Assembly (NCBI GenBank): GCA_015501595.1
Contig: JADNRX010000005.1
Location: forward strand, 434,001-498,000
Reading direction: 5' to 3'
DNA from: Hymenopellis radicata
Lineage: Eukaryota; Basidiomycota; Agaricomycetes; Agaricales; Physalacriaceae
DNA length: 64,000 bases
The number at the start of each line of letters is the position of its first letter. Within the stretch, counting starts at the first letter, position 1. This document shows positions 45,202 to 57,880 of this stretch, in pieces. Made by a program: the position numbers and the translations under genes. The notes beneath the pieces were generated by a model. That model saw only the letters and a list, made by a program, of their open reading frames with translations, did no database searches and was not told the DNA's origin.

Positions 45202-47237
45202 ATGGCATCTTCTGCCCCCTCCTTTGAGAAAGACGAGCTGTTTGATGCTTTGAATGACCTCGCCTCCTCCCTCACCAACAATCCCTCTCATGTCCTCATA
45301 CGCAAATCTTCATTGGTCATGCGCTTTCTGGCTACATTCAAACGCATGACAGTTCCCCCAACCTTTCCGACCGCCGACGCCACTTTCTCCCTCTCGCAAG
45401 TCGCTACGATTGCGCTTGCCGTAGACGCGCTGCATGTCTACTCAGAAGTATTTCGCGTGGCAGATGCCTCTGGGCCTGGCATCCTTCCCAGCCACGGCAT
45501 CATTCTGCCTTTAGCAGTCGTCCAGGCCGCAGAAGGCTGCTGGCCCATCGCATGGCAATGGATAGCATACATTCTGGCGATCGAAAATCGGTCCAGCGTC
45601 CTCCGGGTGCCAATAAATATGAATATGGCACAGACACGTCAAAGCCTTTCTCGGGTACTCCGTCCAGACGATGTCCTCATTCACTACTCCATTAGCTCTA
45701 AGCTTCATCTCGGACATATCCTGTACTCTGCCGTCGCAAATCTGCCATGGTCCTTTTTCTCGTCCGTGGTGACTACGGCGCCCGGCATAGTCGAGATGCT
45801 GACGCGCTTGTATGCTCCGTATGCCGAACGTACAGACATCACCACGTTGATGAGGATGTGGCATACGGCGCCCTCGGATCATACAGCTAAAGAGGTCCTT
45901 GACCGTGTCCTGCGCGTATCGGCATGCACTGATATCGTAAAACATCAGTCGCGACGCCTACTGCGCTTCCTACGATCCAGCAGCCACACCCGAAAGTTCC
46001 TGTTACGGGTGGGACTATCACTGCAGTTCCTACATGTGATCATTGGTAAAACTGTGCCGAGTGATTTATTCATCGAACAGGAACCCATAATGTCCGAATA
46101 TATATATATACTTCCCATCTGCGAGGAGGCCCTCAAGCTTGCGGCCCATTCGAATTCTTTGATTGTTGACCAAGAGGGGGTCGACTCAGTCTTGGACCGG
46201 TGCTGTCCCTTCCTTCTGAAATATCCTTACAGTTATTCCTGGTTGAAAAACGCCCTCCGCAGAGGATTGTTTTATAACATGGTCCGTTGCTGGCTGGCAG
46301 CGCCCGAGGAGGAGGAGCCACGATTCCTTGAATTCATGAGCACGAGATTGGCTCCAGCCCTCTTGTATCTACCCGTCCTTCGCAGTTTCGTTGCGGCAAA
46401 CAAAGCATACAACCTGGATAGCATATACTCTTCCTCCGAATGCATCCGAAGGAAGAAGAGATTTCCTGCATGGAACTGCTTCCTCCTCTTCAGCGAGTCG
46501 TGCACGTCAACCCTCCAGATATCTATGGACTTCTGGACACATTGTGACTTCGTACGTGAATTCCAGTGGAACAATTCAAACTTACTAAGGTTGATTTAAG
46601 TGTAACCGAGAAACCGCACGACATAAGCAGAAGCGCTGCGGTGGATGTCAAATGGCATGTTATTGCTCACGTCAATGCCAGAAGGATGCATGGCAAATTC
46701 ATCGCGCTGCTTGTTTGGAGTGGCGAAGTGATATCGCTGGGAGTACGTTCATTCTACGCCAACTGTTCTCGCACTCTGAATTTCTATGTAGCAAAATGGT
46801 TAGCCGGCGACTTTCAACCCAGCTTTGACAAGTACAGCCCCAAAGAATGCTTTATTTTTTCCCACCACCTCTCACATACGAATCGCACGTTTATCCGGGA
46901 CTTTATACTTAGTGTCTGCCTGACTCTGCATGAGAGATTCGTCCGCCATTCCGACCTGTCTCTAGAAGACTGGCGTGGCGAAGTGTTCAGCCTGCGCTTT
47001 GACTTAACAAAGGTGGAGGATTTTGTGGAGCTGGCGAAAGCACAAGATGGCATGTTGCGAAGCCCTGTGGAAGAGTCGTACAGCGGACAATGGGGCATTG
47101 ATATCCTGGTTGTTCTACCAGTAGGTGGTCCGTTCAATTTGCATACAGTCATTGTCTCCCATAAAGACTTCTTGTTATCACCTCCCGACACGGAAAGTAT
47201 TCCTCCGGAACAGACGCACGATACAGGTGAAAACTAG
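45202..47237 (+). CDS. MYND zinc-finger protein 2
   Basis: Exons 45202-46551, 46601-46742 and 46792-47237; about 645 residues, all in frame. The long N-terminal part is helical and not recognised (FSLSQVATIALAVDALHVYSEV, AVVQAAEGCWPIAWQWIAYI). The MYND finger spans the first intron: the first Cys pair is THCDF|CNRE, then CGGCQMACYCSRQCQ and AWQIHRAAC, so all zinc ligands are present. The C-terminus (KWLAGDF, LSHTNRTFI, LRFDLTKVEDFVELA) has no known name. Such MYND proteins are common and expanded in Agaricomycetes; the function is unknown. It is the intact partner of the tandem pair. The acceptor of intron 1 follows a tactaag branch site. Confidence 0.88.
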
Positions 47238-47344
47238 GGATGGGCTGGTCGTAACATCATGCATGTAACATAGAAACATTCGCTAAATAAAGTACAATAC
47301 CGATAGACTAGGAATAAAAAGCGAATCAGGTTGGAATTCGAGAA

Positions 47345-48160
47345 TCACGCAGTCAAAACCTTCAAGCCCCGGCCATCGTTCACCAAGCCCCTAAACAAGA
47401 CTTTGCCCACCAAGAAATCCACCCGTTTGATGCCGCGCTCTTTCTCTTTTGCCGCCGCCGGTCCCAGCGCATTACACCTCCTCGTGTATGCCTTTGCCAC
47501 AACCTTCTTCTGCTCAAAGCCCAGCATATCATAGTCGTCCTGTGCGATCTGCCGTTGCATGAACCCATACACGGCTTCGAACACATGTCTCAAAGTTAAG
47601 GGTGCACCGCCAGCGGACACATCTAATGGATACTGCGGTAGCACGTCGAACACGAGATGAAGGCCCGCGACTGCAGGATGCGTTGCGGGTAGAGCAAGCT
47701 CGTGGTCGGGCAAGGGCATCTGACTCCCTTGGGCGTCCACAATATAGCGCGGACTGAATTGGGACATGGTCAGGTCGAACCAGAGCCCGGTTCCGCTAGG
47801 GGTGAGCCATGGATTGAGCTGCATCGCGGGTGGTATATTGCGCACTATAGGTGTCTCGAGCCCTTGTCCACCGATGCCTCCGAAGCTCTGGGTGCGCGGG
47901 CGGTGGCCCATCGGGTGCAAGAAATTTGCGGCCTCGGCACCAGCGCTTAGTGGGGGGTTCCACGATGGTGTGCGCCGGTGGCCAGCGCGTTGCCAGCCAT
48001 TGACGGGATCGTACGGAATCTGGCCGCCTGCATGAACGGCTGGTAGGGGAATGACGTTCCCAAAGGGAGATGGAGTGGCATTCGGAAGGAAGGGGCTTCC
48101 AGGAATGAAGGGCGAATTATGAGGTGACGCGTCGGGTACAAAGATGAAGGGATTGGACAT
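47345..48160 (-). CDS. DUF6699-type protein
   Basis: Single exon, 271 residues. The first 120 residues are Pro/Ser/Gly-rich and disordered (PFIPGSPFLPNATPSPFG). A folded C-terminal domain follows: LNPWLTPSGTGLWFDLTM, PATHPAVAGLHLVFDVLPQYPLDV, LTLRHVFEAVYGFMQRQIAQDD, ending VDFLVGKVLFRGLV. This matches the pattern I know as DUF6699 in basidiomycetes; function unknown. The frame is intact. Confidence 0.75.
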   Translation of the reverse strand: MSNPFIFVPDASPHNSPFIPGSPFLPNATPSPFGNVIPLPAVHAGGQIPYDPVNGWQRAGHRRTPSWNPPLSAGAEAANFLHPMGHRPRTQSFGGIGGQGLETPIVRNIPPAMQLNPWLTPSGTGLWFDLTMSQFSPRYIVDAQGSQMPLPDHELALPATHPAVAGLHLVFDVLPQYPLDVSAGGAPLTLRHVFEAVYGFMQRQIAQDDYDMLGFEQKKVVAKAYTRRCNALGPAAAKEKERGIKRVDFLVGKVLFRGLVNDGRGLKVLTA

Positions 48161-49450
48161 GACGAAGGATCTTAGTTTTGACTGATTGAATTGGATGGCA
48201 ATGTGTGTCGATCTAGTTTTTATGGGGAGCAGCGGGAATGCGATGATTTGGTGGCTGCGTAATCAGACGACGTGGCCAGGTTGTTCTCGAAACCACCAGC
48301 TGTGATAATGATCTGCGCCCACGAGAATACCTACAGCGTGAGCAGAAAGCCGTTGAGACGGAAAGGACGTACGCACAAATAGATGCACAGGAAAGAGGAT
48401 CCTCAGTTGATAGCAGTGATGGGAGGGAACAGAGCGGGCATCGTGCAAGTTATAATATATATCATAAGATTCCACGATTAGGCGCCCGGATCCTTTAGAC
48501 GCCAAATGATAGACGCGAAACATGTATCGGTCGACAAGCGCAATGCATGGTACGCAGGGTTAGAGTATGACATGGATGAAGGTAGGAGGATTGAGGAAAG
48601 TCAGCGAGGGAAAGGGCGGTGCAACCGAAAAGCCGTGATCGCCGCCGCTACGTACTGTGACTGTCAGTGCAGTGTTTAGGCGAGACGTGTCCTGACGCGC
48701 CACAGCAAATACTAGAGTCACACCACGTAGTACTGCTCTCGCAGGCTGTTTCATATCGCGTTATGAGGCCGTCAGTACACAAGTCTTGACACAAGTAGTA
48801 TACTCACCACTAATCGCGCCATGTTATCAAAGCTGCCGCAATTGCAAGACGTCAGACCATAGACGTAGCTCCCGCCGACGGCCTTCCATTAGCTATCTCC
48901 CTGTCCTTTGAAGAAACGGCGTAGTAACAGCGTCGCAAGAAATAGAGGCCACGACAAAAATGCACCCTATAGCCTAGGGAGAGCATATACGACAGTGTGG
49001 AATAATTACAAGTGAGTCTATCCTTGAACAAGTGAGAAAATCCTCTTGTATGATATTGTTCAGGACATGCTGGTTGAGCGACTCAAAAGACGTGGCAGAG
49101 CGAAAGGTGTTCACGGTCACGGGTTGACCTCACGTGTCTGAGTTTCCATGCGTGCAAGTCGGAATCTCGAACCAATCCTCCTCCTCAATCCCCGAAGCCG
49201 AAGCTATGCTCCATTGATAAATCATGAAACAGACCGCCTCTGGTCACCCATCGCGTCGGTGAGAAATTGAAATCGTTGTCAAGCTTGAACCGTGACACTA
49301 GACTACTTTTAACTTAGATTTGTTGGCCAGGTTCCGCGTCTCAGAACTTTTCTTACAGAACGTGTCCATCCAAAGAATGGCACATATTGTCTTCTTCTCA
49401 CTTCGAATGTCATAAAGTACACTATACGTATGCTTCATCAGGCTCTGGCC
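48161..49450. other. 1.29 kb without a recognised gene
   Basis: Only short overlapping ORFs (under 90 codons) with no domains. It contains the promoter of the DUF6699 gene; no repeats with the rest of the window were noticed. Confidence 0.4.
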
Positions 49451-50418
49451 TTAATAATAGGTCAGTACCCGAGAGAGCATCGCGTTGAAGGTAAGAGGAT
49501 CCTGCAGAAATCTAACAAAAGGTAAATGTCGGGTTGCGTATAAAGCAGTCGAGCGTACCCAAAGTGTCCCACACCTGGCAGGAGTATCAACTGTGAACAT
49601 GAGATCTGTGCAACTTGTTTCAGTAAACCGCGTTCAAACTCGTGTTCACTCACCCAATCCCGAAGCGTAAAGGGTACATCGTGCAGGACCACTTCTTCCT
49701 TCTCTCCAGCTACGATAAAAATCAATGGTGCGATCGCGCTATCGCGTCTTGTCGGGATATGAGCAAATGTAGTTGCGTCCCACTGCGGCAACGTTTCGAG
49801 CATGTTTTGGATCTTGGCAGCCACCTCACCGAACCGATCTGGCGTAGGAGATAGTGCCTTATACTCCTTCGCTACGCGCCCAAAGTAATCCCTAGCGAGT
49901 GGGCTATCCTTCCCTGCCACCCAATCGACATTGGACGGATTGTACGTAGCCCCAAAAGCAAATACGCGGTCGACACGATCGCTGAAGCTCAAAGCGAGAC
50001 TTAGACCAATGACGGCCCCGTCAGACCATCCAACGATCATCGCTTTGGGCACCGCCAAGTGATCCAGGACCTTTACAACGTCGAGCGTCATACGATCGTA
50101 AGTGAGAGGACCCGGTCCATCAAATGACCTTCCATGGCCACGCGAATCGATAGAAATAATGGAGAATTGAGACGACAAAGCAGATATCTGATGGGCGAAG
50201 TAGTTCGAGTTCGCGAATCCGCCATGAAGGAAGACGACGGGTGGTTTATCGCCAGCGGCGGGCGACAACGCTAAGCCAGACAATCCATACCAGATATTTG
50301 TTCCATCGTCAACCTCGATGTAACCCGTCTTCGTTGTCTGGAGGTCCGGCGTAGAAGGATTGGTGAGCCATGGTAGAACATATGGCGAAGACAAGAGATC
50401 TGGGCTAGAACGGGACAT
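49451..50418 (-). CDS. Alpha/beta hydrolase
   Basis: Start chosen at MSRSSPDLL (50418). Strand/turn pattern of alpha/beta hydrolases: NIWYGLSGLALS, VVFLHGGFANSNY (oxyanion HG), IISIDSRGHGRS, nucleophile elbow GWSDGAVIG, IFIVAGEKEEVV, and the catalytic His in LLPGVGHFG. Two introns are likely near the end: GATTGG|gtgagt to ttcacag (63 bases, so it is in frame if retained), and one after HFG. The frame after the second one is ambiguous. One choice ends LGY at 49462; the other, which needs one more G in a GGG run, gives DPLTFNAMLSRVL and ends at 49451, as in relatives. Substrate unknown. A split pseudogene copy lies at 57588-60500. Confidence 0.85.
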
Positions 50419-50700
50419 GATGGAAGGTGAATGTATAAGAGTGTTGGATTTAGGCGTGAGACCATCTGTCACTCGTGCATGAAACATTCATACGAGACAA
50501 GCAGCACCAGGCATGTTTTCCGATGCGTTCTACAAATGCACTTGAAGATGAATTCAGTAGATTTAACGCTTGACTAAACTACGCTCGTCGTATCGAACGT
50601 ATTTAGAGAATGAGAGGCATACTGAAATGTTGTCCTTGAATAGAAAGGCAAGGCTGTAAGGTAAGGTATTAAAGGTCGGCACACTCTCTCGCAATTAGGG

Positions 50701-52710
50701 CTACAGCCTTCGCCGAGCGAGGCTGTAGGATACACTTGTACGGTTTCTGGTGACTACATGCCAAACATGTAAATCAATGAGGAGAAGTGAAGAAGACAGC
50801 TTCACCTTATTGTACCATCAGTATTCTCGTGTTCTGGAAGGACAGGAAGGCCATTCTCAATGACCGGAGTAACGTCAAAGACAGCAAGCGACATAGCGAC
50901 AAGCATGTACACCGATGCCTCAGCGAGATGAAGACCAGGGCAAACTCGGCGACCAAATCCGAAGCACGCATGTCGGGGTCGCGTTGAACTTCTTTGTCTG
51001 CGTTTGGTATGTGGCGCATCGGATCGAACTGCATGGGATCAGGATACACCGCGGGATCGTGAAGCATTTGCCTATCGGCCGCGTTAATCGATGAGAACGA
51101 ACGAGTGAAAATTGTTACCATAGGTTGGTGACGATGATGGTTCCTTTCGGGACGAAGTACCCACTGATGACACCGTCTTCGAGAGCTCGGTGGGGCACAC
51201 CCAATGGTGCGACGTTGTGCCATCGAAGGAGCTCTGCAAGGGAGCGCGTTAGTTACGCGCCCTACACGTGAACAGCGCGTACCTGTGATAACAGCATTCA
51301 CGTAAGGTAGATGTTGACGGTCGTTGAATGTCGGGAGGCGGTCATTGCCCACGACAGTATCAATCTCAGCCTGTGCCAACTTCTGGACGGCTGGAGAAAC
51401 ATTGAAAACCATATAGTAGTCGAGTGATACGCACGACTCACTGGGGTTCAGCAACATGGCCAAGAAGAACGCGTATTGTGCTGATACAGTCGTATCGGCA
51501 CCAGCTGAAAAGAATGTACGTCAAACGAAAGTAGCACCGAGGCGAACAAGACGGACCTCCGTACATGGACGCTGCCACATGCTTGATATCATCAATATCG
51601 CTTGCCGTTAGACTTTCCATGTGCTCCATCGAAGATGAGATGTATGAACGTGGCGCAGTGCCCTCCGCCTATACATGCAGTTAGTCATCCGGTTAACATT
51701 TACAACGTAGCGGCGTGCCATCATCCTGCGAGTGAAGTTGTACGGGACCTGAACCATATCATCGAATGCCTTCTTCCATTCCTTAGCCAGGATTTTGTAA
51801 CCCGCACCGGGGACCCAATCTGGCACGAAGCGCAGCAGGGGAAAGACATCGACGATGAATTTTCCTAAGATCAAGTCGTCAATTGGCACATATCCGATAC
51901 AGAATCTAAGCGACGTTACCTGGCGTTGTGGCGATATTAAAGTTGTCGTTCGCGTGTTCGATCAGAGTGACGAAAGGATCTTCTCCTTCTTGCACAGTGA
52001 TACCGTAAGCCAGTTTCATGATGATGGAACCGGAAGTTCTGTGTTATATGTTCATAAATCAACCAGTCAAGTCTTTGAGAAAACTTACTTTCGCAGCTGG
52101 TCGTTCAAAGCCGTCGGCTTCGTCAAGGAACGAGTTAAGAACTTCTTCACTTCTGTCTCGACCATGGGAAAGAATTTCTTGAGCGCGGTAGCCGTCCCCA
52201 TGATGCGAGAAAAGTGCTTTCGGAATGTGCGGAATCGGTGTCCGTAGGGCATAATGACGATGGTTTTCGAGTATCCAACGAGCTCGCCGCCCATCTCGAG
52301 TCTCGGACGGTCAGAGTAGATGGCACCTTGGCGTTCCATCTGCTGCATAACATCCGCCGAGTTGACAATTACCAAGGGCTGACCCATGAGAGACACCGAA
52401 CAGATACCACCTGACGACCATATTTCAGCAGTCTGAACTAAAGGCAAGGATAGTATGCAGATACAGACCGTACTTGTGACCCCATTCAGCATAGGTCAAC
52501 CAATCCTTGCCTTCGGTGGGCATATCGAGTATATTCTAAAAGACAGTCGTCTGTTGGGCTGTACAGGTGATTTGTGGAGCCGCCCAGACGTACCCCAATG
52601 ACGGGCAAGCCCTTTGGCCCTGGTGGAAGTGGCGCACGGGGAGGTCGCCTTAATAGATAGTGTACAAGGGTACTAACGAAGACAAGACAAAAGAAGTAAA
52701 CGAGAGGCAT
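50701..52710 (-). CDS. Cytochrome P450 (OrdA-like) 2, one frameshift
   Basis: Start at 52710: membrane anchor (VYFFCLVFVSTLVHYLL), hinge PLPPGPKGLPVIG. Then GQPLVIVNSADVM, GYSKTIVIMPYG, FRKHFSRIMG, FIVDVFPLLRFVPDWVPGAG, the I-helix region ADTT, ELLRWHN (ExxR), VPKGTIIVTNLW, FDPMRH and heme loop FGFGRRVCPG. Only one break is seen: a missing base in a run of four G on the plus strand (about 50973-50976), just before the heme loop. The short last exon ends at 50701. This copy is close to P450 1 but better kept. It is head to head with DUF6534 gene 2. It may be functional if the indel is an assembly error. Confidence 0.82.
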
Positions 52711-53567
52711 GTGGTGAAGAGAGAGAGAAGCAGGAGGTGGGAGGGCTGGACGTTCTCGTCAGAGTAAATAGTCGACTCTATAATTGGAGCCGCCCTGACG
52801 CGCAATTTGAACTGAAAGCTTTGGGTTTGGCGGAGAAGCTTGTCCAATAATACGGACTCTATACTAGCCTGCTATAGCGATCCATAGTTTCCATTGAGGG
52901 CGAATCAAGGACCATTTTGACTGTCAGGAAGCAGCAGGCTAGACTCGCAGAAGACGGTGATGTTCTTTTTCATCATAGAAGGAAGAAACAAAAAAGATTG
53001 ACGTCCACTCTTGCCCCAAGCAGCTCCAAAGGACGGATGAAGCACTTTTGTAGACAAAAGGAGAACAAGGTAGGTTCAGACTCCGACCCGGACCGACGCG
53101 TCGTGCGATCGTTTCCTTCTTTGAGCTTCCAAAGTTCCATCATCTCGACATTGACAGGTATGAAGAAGGGATATCTTGTGGCATGCATTGTAGTTCTGAC
53201 TGAGCAACAGACCTTTTTCAACATGCTGACCCATCGCCTACGCGGCCATGCTTCCACGGCTTCAGCATCCTCAGTCTGAGTCAGTGCCTGTGAACGACGT
53301 ATCCTCGGCATGCCAGTGGAGAGGCACAATCCTTTGAACTCAGACTATTAAAACCATCAGAAAGGCGAAATTTGCTGAACCGACTGTTTGGTTAATTCCC
53401 ACTTCGGATTCCTTTCTTATGACAGACAATATCACGCGAAGCATCGAAGCAACTCGTTGTAGACGATACGAAGATGCAGAATTACGAATATTAAAAGGCC
53501 TAAACTTCGACGAGATGCCTCTGCGCGTTCGTTTCCCAACTCTTCACCCTACTCTCAACTTTTCGCG
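52711..53567. promoter_or_regulatory. Divergent intergenic between P450 2 and DUF6534 gene 2
   Basis: 857 bases between outward-facing starts, matching the geometry of the first pair. A 120-codon plus-strand ORF (52917-53279) has no domain and is not called. Confidence 0.4.
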
Positions 53568-53570
53568 ATG

Positions 53571-55468
53571 ATGCCAGCCACTCTCCAGAGCCCAGGCGAA
53601 CAAAACCCCCTCGATAACACGTAGGTGCACCAAAAAATCCGCGTCCTTCACTGTCTGAAAGCCTTTTAGAATGGGTGTCATGCTCATCGGTGTGATCGTG
53701 AGTGCCGTTCTGTACGGGGTCTCTATCGGACAGACTTTGTACTATTATACCAGTACGTATTCGTCCTTGTTCACGTGCATTATTCCTCACCTCCCCCACA
53801 GCATACTCCAAGGACGCTTGGTATCTCAAATTGCTAGTGTGTCCGCTTACTTCGAGCGTGACGAAACCCAGTTTCTTATCGCTAATCAGGTCGCCACCAC
53901 TGTCTTTTTCGACACTATTCATCTAATCTTTATAACCCAAACTAGTACGTCTCCTTTCATCTTCGTCGTGATTGCTCTGATTTCGTCGCTAGTGTACCAT
54001 TACTTGATCCTTAATTATTAGTTCGTCAGGGGTTCCAGTTCAACGTACCCGTGCTGACTGACCTCTTGTAGCGAGCCCACTGCTCTGACGAAAATAGTCT
54101 GGTGGGTCTATTACTCCAACAGGAAAGACCTGGCCTGATGTCTAGATACTGTAGGAGCGTTGTTATGGAGGCCCTTCCAACTGTGAGGCTGTTTCTCCAA
54201 AGGAGGTTGAACATTCGGCTGACTTTTTGTAGGGAGTCACCGGCGCGCTAGTCCAATGGTACGCCTGCCGCGCCCGTTTCTTGGGTACTGGTAACCAATC
54301 TCGCTCAGCTTCTACACCTTCCGCGTATACCACCGTGCGTTCCTTCTCCATTCGTTATGTTGCTGTCCATAATGAAGTCATGAAGTCAGCAAGAAGAATA
54401 TCATTTTGACAGGCGTCATCTTGCTTTTGGTTGTCGGAAACGCAGGTTAGTGCATCGCGAGCTCCGTCCTTCCTGCGCTGAGGTTATTTTGTTCTAGGCT
54501 GCGGGACTGGTCAGTATCGGCATCGTCTACCGTAGACATTTCTCATGCCATTGTCTTCCTCCGTAGGATGGGTCATAGTCGCCATGTACAAAAAGAGCTA
54601 CAGCGGACTCCTGGATATCAATGTCAGTGTTCAAAAAGCGGATGCTTCATGTTGTGGAACTGACACGTTCACCAAAAGGCTCTCACTATGACGATCAATG
54701 CGCTCTCAGTAGGAGCCGATGTTCTGATTTCCTTGAGCCTGTGTATCATATTCCAGACGTCGAAGACAGGCTTCCGGAGATCCGACAGCATGCTCACTAA
54801 ACTTGTACGGCTTTGTCCTGCTTTCGCTGCATTTGTCATTTAAAAACCCGACAGACTATATTCTTCATGAACACCGGACTGTAAGCTGTTTCATGCAGTG
54901 ATGGTTCTGAAAGCTGATGCTATGTTCTCGCACTGCCAGAGCTACAAGGTAATTGGCCTTCATTCATCGATGGCTCTCGCTCATTGTGTTACTAGTATGT
55001 GCGCCATTGGTTCGCTTGTATCAGTAAGGTGTCAAATTCAAGTAATCAAGAGTTACTAACGACTGCCAGCTCGCCGCATCGCCGACTTCTCTCATATACG
55101 CTCTTTGGTATTTCTGTATCGGCCGTCGTGAGTAAATTCGTCCATCACGTTCGCTCCACTTCAAAGCCCAATCAGTGTACGCCAACTCGCTCCTCGCGGC
55201 CCTCAACGCTCGTAACATCATCCGGGGACGGACGGAAGACGTCGATGAAATCTCGTTTCAAACAGTGACGTCTGTTGGCCCCATGAGCCATGTCAACTCA
55301 AATGGTCGGACGCCAAATATCTCTATCCGAATCGATACCACGCAACAATACGATGCAGAAATGGCGCTTGAGCGAAAGGAAGCCGCTTCCATGGTTGGTT
55401 TTATCGGACTCAGTAAGACGCGATGTTCATAACATGTCTAGATTAAACGCTCGCCGTCCGCAGCTTAG
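53571..55468 (+). CDS. DUF6534-type seven-helix membrane protein 2
   Basis: Paralog of the gene at 21093-23144 with the same exon plan. The start has tandem ATGs (53568 and 53571). The first exon reads LQSPGEQNPLDNT. Later: GVMLIGVIVSAVLYGVSIGQTLYYYT, DAWYLKLLVATTVFFDTIH, MYHYLILNYYEPTALTKIVW, LVQCFYTFRVYHR, LTMTINALSVGADVLISLSL, FFMNTGL, YANSLLAALNARNIIRGRTEDV. The last exon is IKRSPSAA then TAG at 55468. All introns are GT-AG, including the one with a GC donor in the paralog. Function unknown. The head-to-head pairing with a P450 is the same as at 18-23 kb. Confidence 0.78.
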
Positions 55469-55612
55469 GCGGGGGACCCACACTCTTTAACATTCTTGTA
55501 CGTATTCTGCGCTTAATACCGAGCGCGCAACTAAACGGATGTGCATAGACTTCGTACGTCCTTAATCGACGACCGTTTGTTTATGCTGCGTACTGGATTA
55601 GTTGGAATCAAG

Positions 55613-56863
55613 TTAATTTGGTGAAGACGTACCAGTCAGACCGACAGCGAAGCCGCAAGAGAAACAAGTACAGTGTACTTCTTCGACCAAGTCCTTCAAC
55701 TCTGCAATCTCCTCGTCACTTCCCTCGAAGCACAACGCCGCTGATATGAACTTCAATCGTGCACGTCGGCACTTCGCAAGCGCCATCAGATCCGCGAACT
55801 CGTACGCTCGCTCGACCGCCAAATGCACCAAACCGGGGCAGAGCGACGCATCACAAGCCAGTGCGGCGGTAATCCGGGCGTCCTCGTCGTGCATGAACCG
55901 AACGACATTCGGCAACCTCGCAAGCCAGCGTATAAACGCGTCAACATCGCTCTCCTTCAAGCTACCACGAATATCAATGGACTGGAGGTTGACGGGAAGC
56001 CACTCCGGTTGGCTCCACTGCATCAATACGACCTGCCAAGATCCCCACCTGGGCGCCATCTCGCAATCTACTATCACCAGGTTCTGTAAGGAGGGTAATT
56101 TCATGCTGGCAAGAAAATGCGGTGCCCAGCGCACGCGCGTGAGGTCGAGCTCCGTGAGGTGGTTTAAAGTGAGAGTAGGTAGGGTATCGGTGACGGGGAG
56201 GAGGCACTGGATCGTGTCTAGGCATATGCGCGTCGCGTTAGGGAGGCGGGAAAGGATGCCGAGTAACGCCTGCATCGGGATGTCCTGTTGACAATAGTGA
56301 TGTCCGTTGTGCTCCAGGCGCCCATGTAGGTGACCCAGCTCAAAGTCGGTGATGCTGGGAACGATGAGGCCCTGTACTTCCTTGGTGCACAGCCCGTCGG
56401 CGCTGAAGAAACGTAATTTGGGAGGCGTGGTCTCCCAGAACGACGAGGACGCGAGCTTGGGATCGCCAGCAGCGACGTGAAGCGCGTCCAGACGCGTAAG
56501 ATCGTCCCTCCTGCTTGGGTGGATCTTGTGCATGACGCGCATAGGTACTGCGGCGTATACCCAGTTTTCCGCCGTGGTGAGGAGAATGGTCTCCAATTCG
56601 GTGCCATTGTTACGGCCCATATAATGGGGAATGGTAACGCAGAGAGGAGCTGCTTTAGCGCGCGCGAGCTGTCGTTTAATGGCGGATGGTGAAACGCGGT
56701 TGAGATCAATGATTCCGAAGAGACGAGGCGTGAAGAGGATGATTTCGTTCCAGGTCTGGCAGGTAAGTCGAAGGGGAGGGAGGAATTGGATCCCCCACTT
56801 GAAGATACCAATTTCGAAGGCTCTAGCAAGGAGCTCAGATGGTAGTTCGTTGATTAACGACAT
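55613..56863 (-). CDS. F-box protein 5
   Basis: Single exon, 416 residues. The N-terminal F-box is INELPSELLARAFEIG with LTCQTWNEIILFTPRLF. The body has irregular Leu-rich repeats (LTRLDALHVAAGD, ITDFELGHLHG, LTELDLTRVRW, LPSLQNLVIVDCE, LQSIDIRGSLKESDVDAFIRWLARLP). The C-terminus ends in a Cys-rich patch (VHCTCFSCGF). It is not closely related to F-box 1-3. Likely an SCF adaptor; target unknown. Intact. Confidence 0.85.
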   Translation of the reverse strand: MSLINELPSELLARAFEIGIFKWGIQFLPPLRLTCQTWNEIILFTPRLFGIIDLNRVSPSAIKRQLARAKAAPLCVTIPHYMGRNNGTELETILLTTAENWVYAAVPMRVMHKIHPSRRDDLTRLDALHVAAGDPKLASSSFWETTPPKLRFFSADGLCTKEVQGLIVPSITDFELGHLHGRLEHNGHHYCQQDIPMQALLGILSRLPNATRICLDTIQCLLPVTDTLPTLTLNHLTELDLTRVRWAPHFLASMKLPSLQNLVIVDCEMAPRWGSWQVVLMQWSQPEWLPVNLQSIDIRGSLKESDVDAFIRWLARLPNVVRFMHDEDARITAALACDASLCPGLVHLAVERAYEFADLMALAKCRRARLKFISAALCFEGSDEEIAELKDLVEEVHCTCFSCGFAVGLTGTSSPN

Positions 56864-57587
56864 GGCAGGAAAGTGGGAAAGTGGCTGGGGTGTGTTTGAG
56901 GTATGTTGGTGTCCAGCAACATTTTAAAGCTCGACAACTTCTTGACAAGGGAAGGGACATGCGCCGCCGCTAGCTGTCAAATTGACATGCGTCGGAGTCA
57001 GTACGACGGAGAAATGATCGACATTGATCGGAGCTCCCTGACCCAGCGGTTCCGAAAGGTTTTGTGAATGCTGCTAACTTGGGAGATGGTTCGTTTCTGG
57101 TTTTATCATGACCGGCCTGAAGCGCCTCCAGTTTTCATGGGGCTCATTAATGGGTGCCATATTTCAACCTCTTCGAGAGATGCCCGTTGTCGGGGGGTCA
57201 ATAGGATTATGCGCATTGCTTTGTCGGACCCATTGCTCGCCCCGGGAAGCTCCCCCAGACCGCCAGCGATTTTTGGGTTTTTGAGCGCCCAAAATTGACC
57301 TAATCTCAGGTGAAATTTTGGGTTTTCCAGAGGATTTTGACGGCGAACATTTGGGTTTTTGAGGGGCCTTTGGTAACAATTTTTGCAAAAATGTTGCAAA
57401 AGGTCCTGCACAGAGGTGCAATCAGTAATTCTGCATCGAAATAGCTCATACCAGTCTAGAAAAGGAAGAAAAATGGGCTACCGATTGGTGTGGCGCTCCA
57501 AAATAGGTGTAACATGCGTCACGTGAGGTGACAACCTCGCGATTTTTGGGGAATCTCGGTCGCCGGCGGTCTGGCTTCCCGGGGCCT
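56864..57587. other. Intergenic with T/G-rich repeats
   Basis: No gene. Between 57268 and 57365 a motif like tttgggtttt recurs about four times with 20-45 base spacing. Confidence 0.5.
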
Positions 57588-57880
57588 GTCAACATATGGT
57601 ACGGACTGTCTGGAATGACATTCACACCGGCGACGTACAGTGGCGACGAACCACCAGTCCTCTCCTCCACGGCCGATTCGCTAATTCCAACTACTTCCTC
57701 CACCAGATCTGGTCCTTGTCTGAATATCCATAGATTACCGTGGACATGGTAGATCCCTCGGTGGACCAGTGCCTATCACGTGGCGCTTGATGTCGTAGAC
57801 TCGTAGCGGTTCTCGACCGCTTGAACGTACCTAGAGTCATGATCGTCGGCAGCCATGGCAAGTAACGGCTCCAGTAGCGC
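57588..57880 (+). pseudogene. Alpha/beta hydrolase pseudogene, 5' half
   Basis: It reads NIWYGLSGM, then with a shift HGRFANSNYF and HQIWSL, then HGRSLGGP and VMIVGSHG-like pieces. These follow the hydrolase at 49451-50418 (NIWYGLSGLALS through GWSDG). Several shifts and stops. The remaining part of the gene lies at 60190-60500, beyond an inserted segment. Confidence 0.72.
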
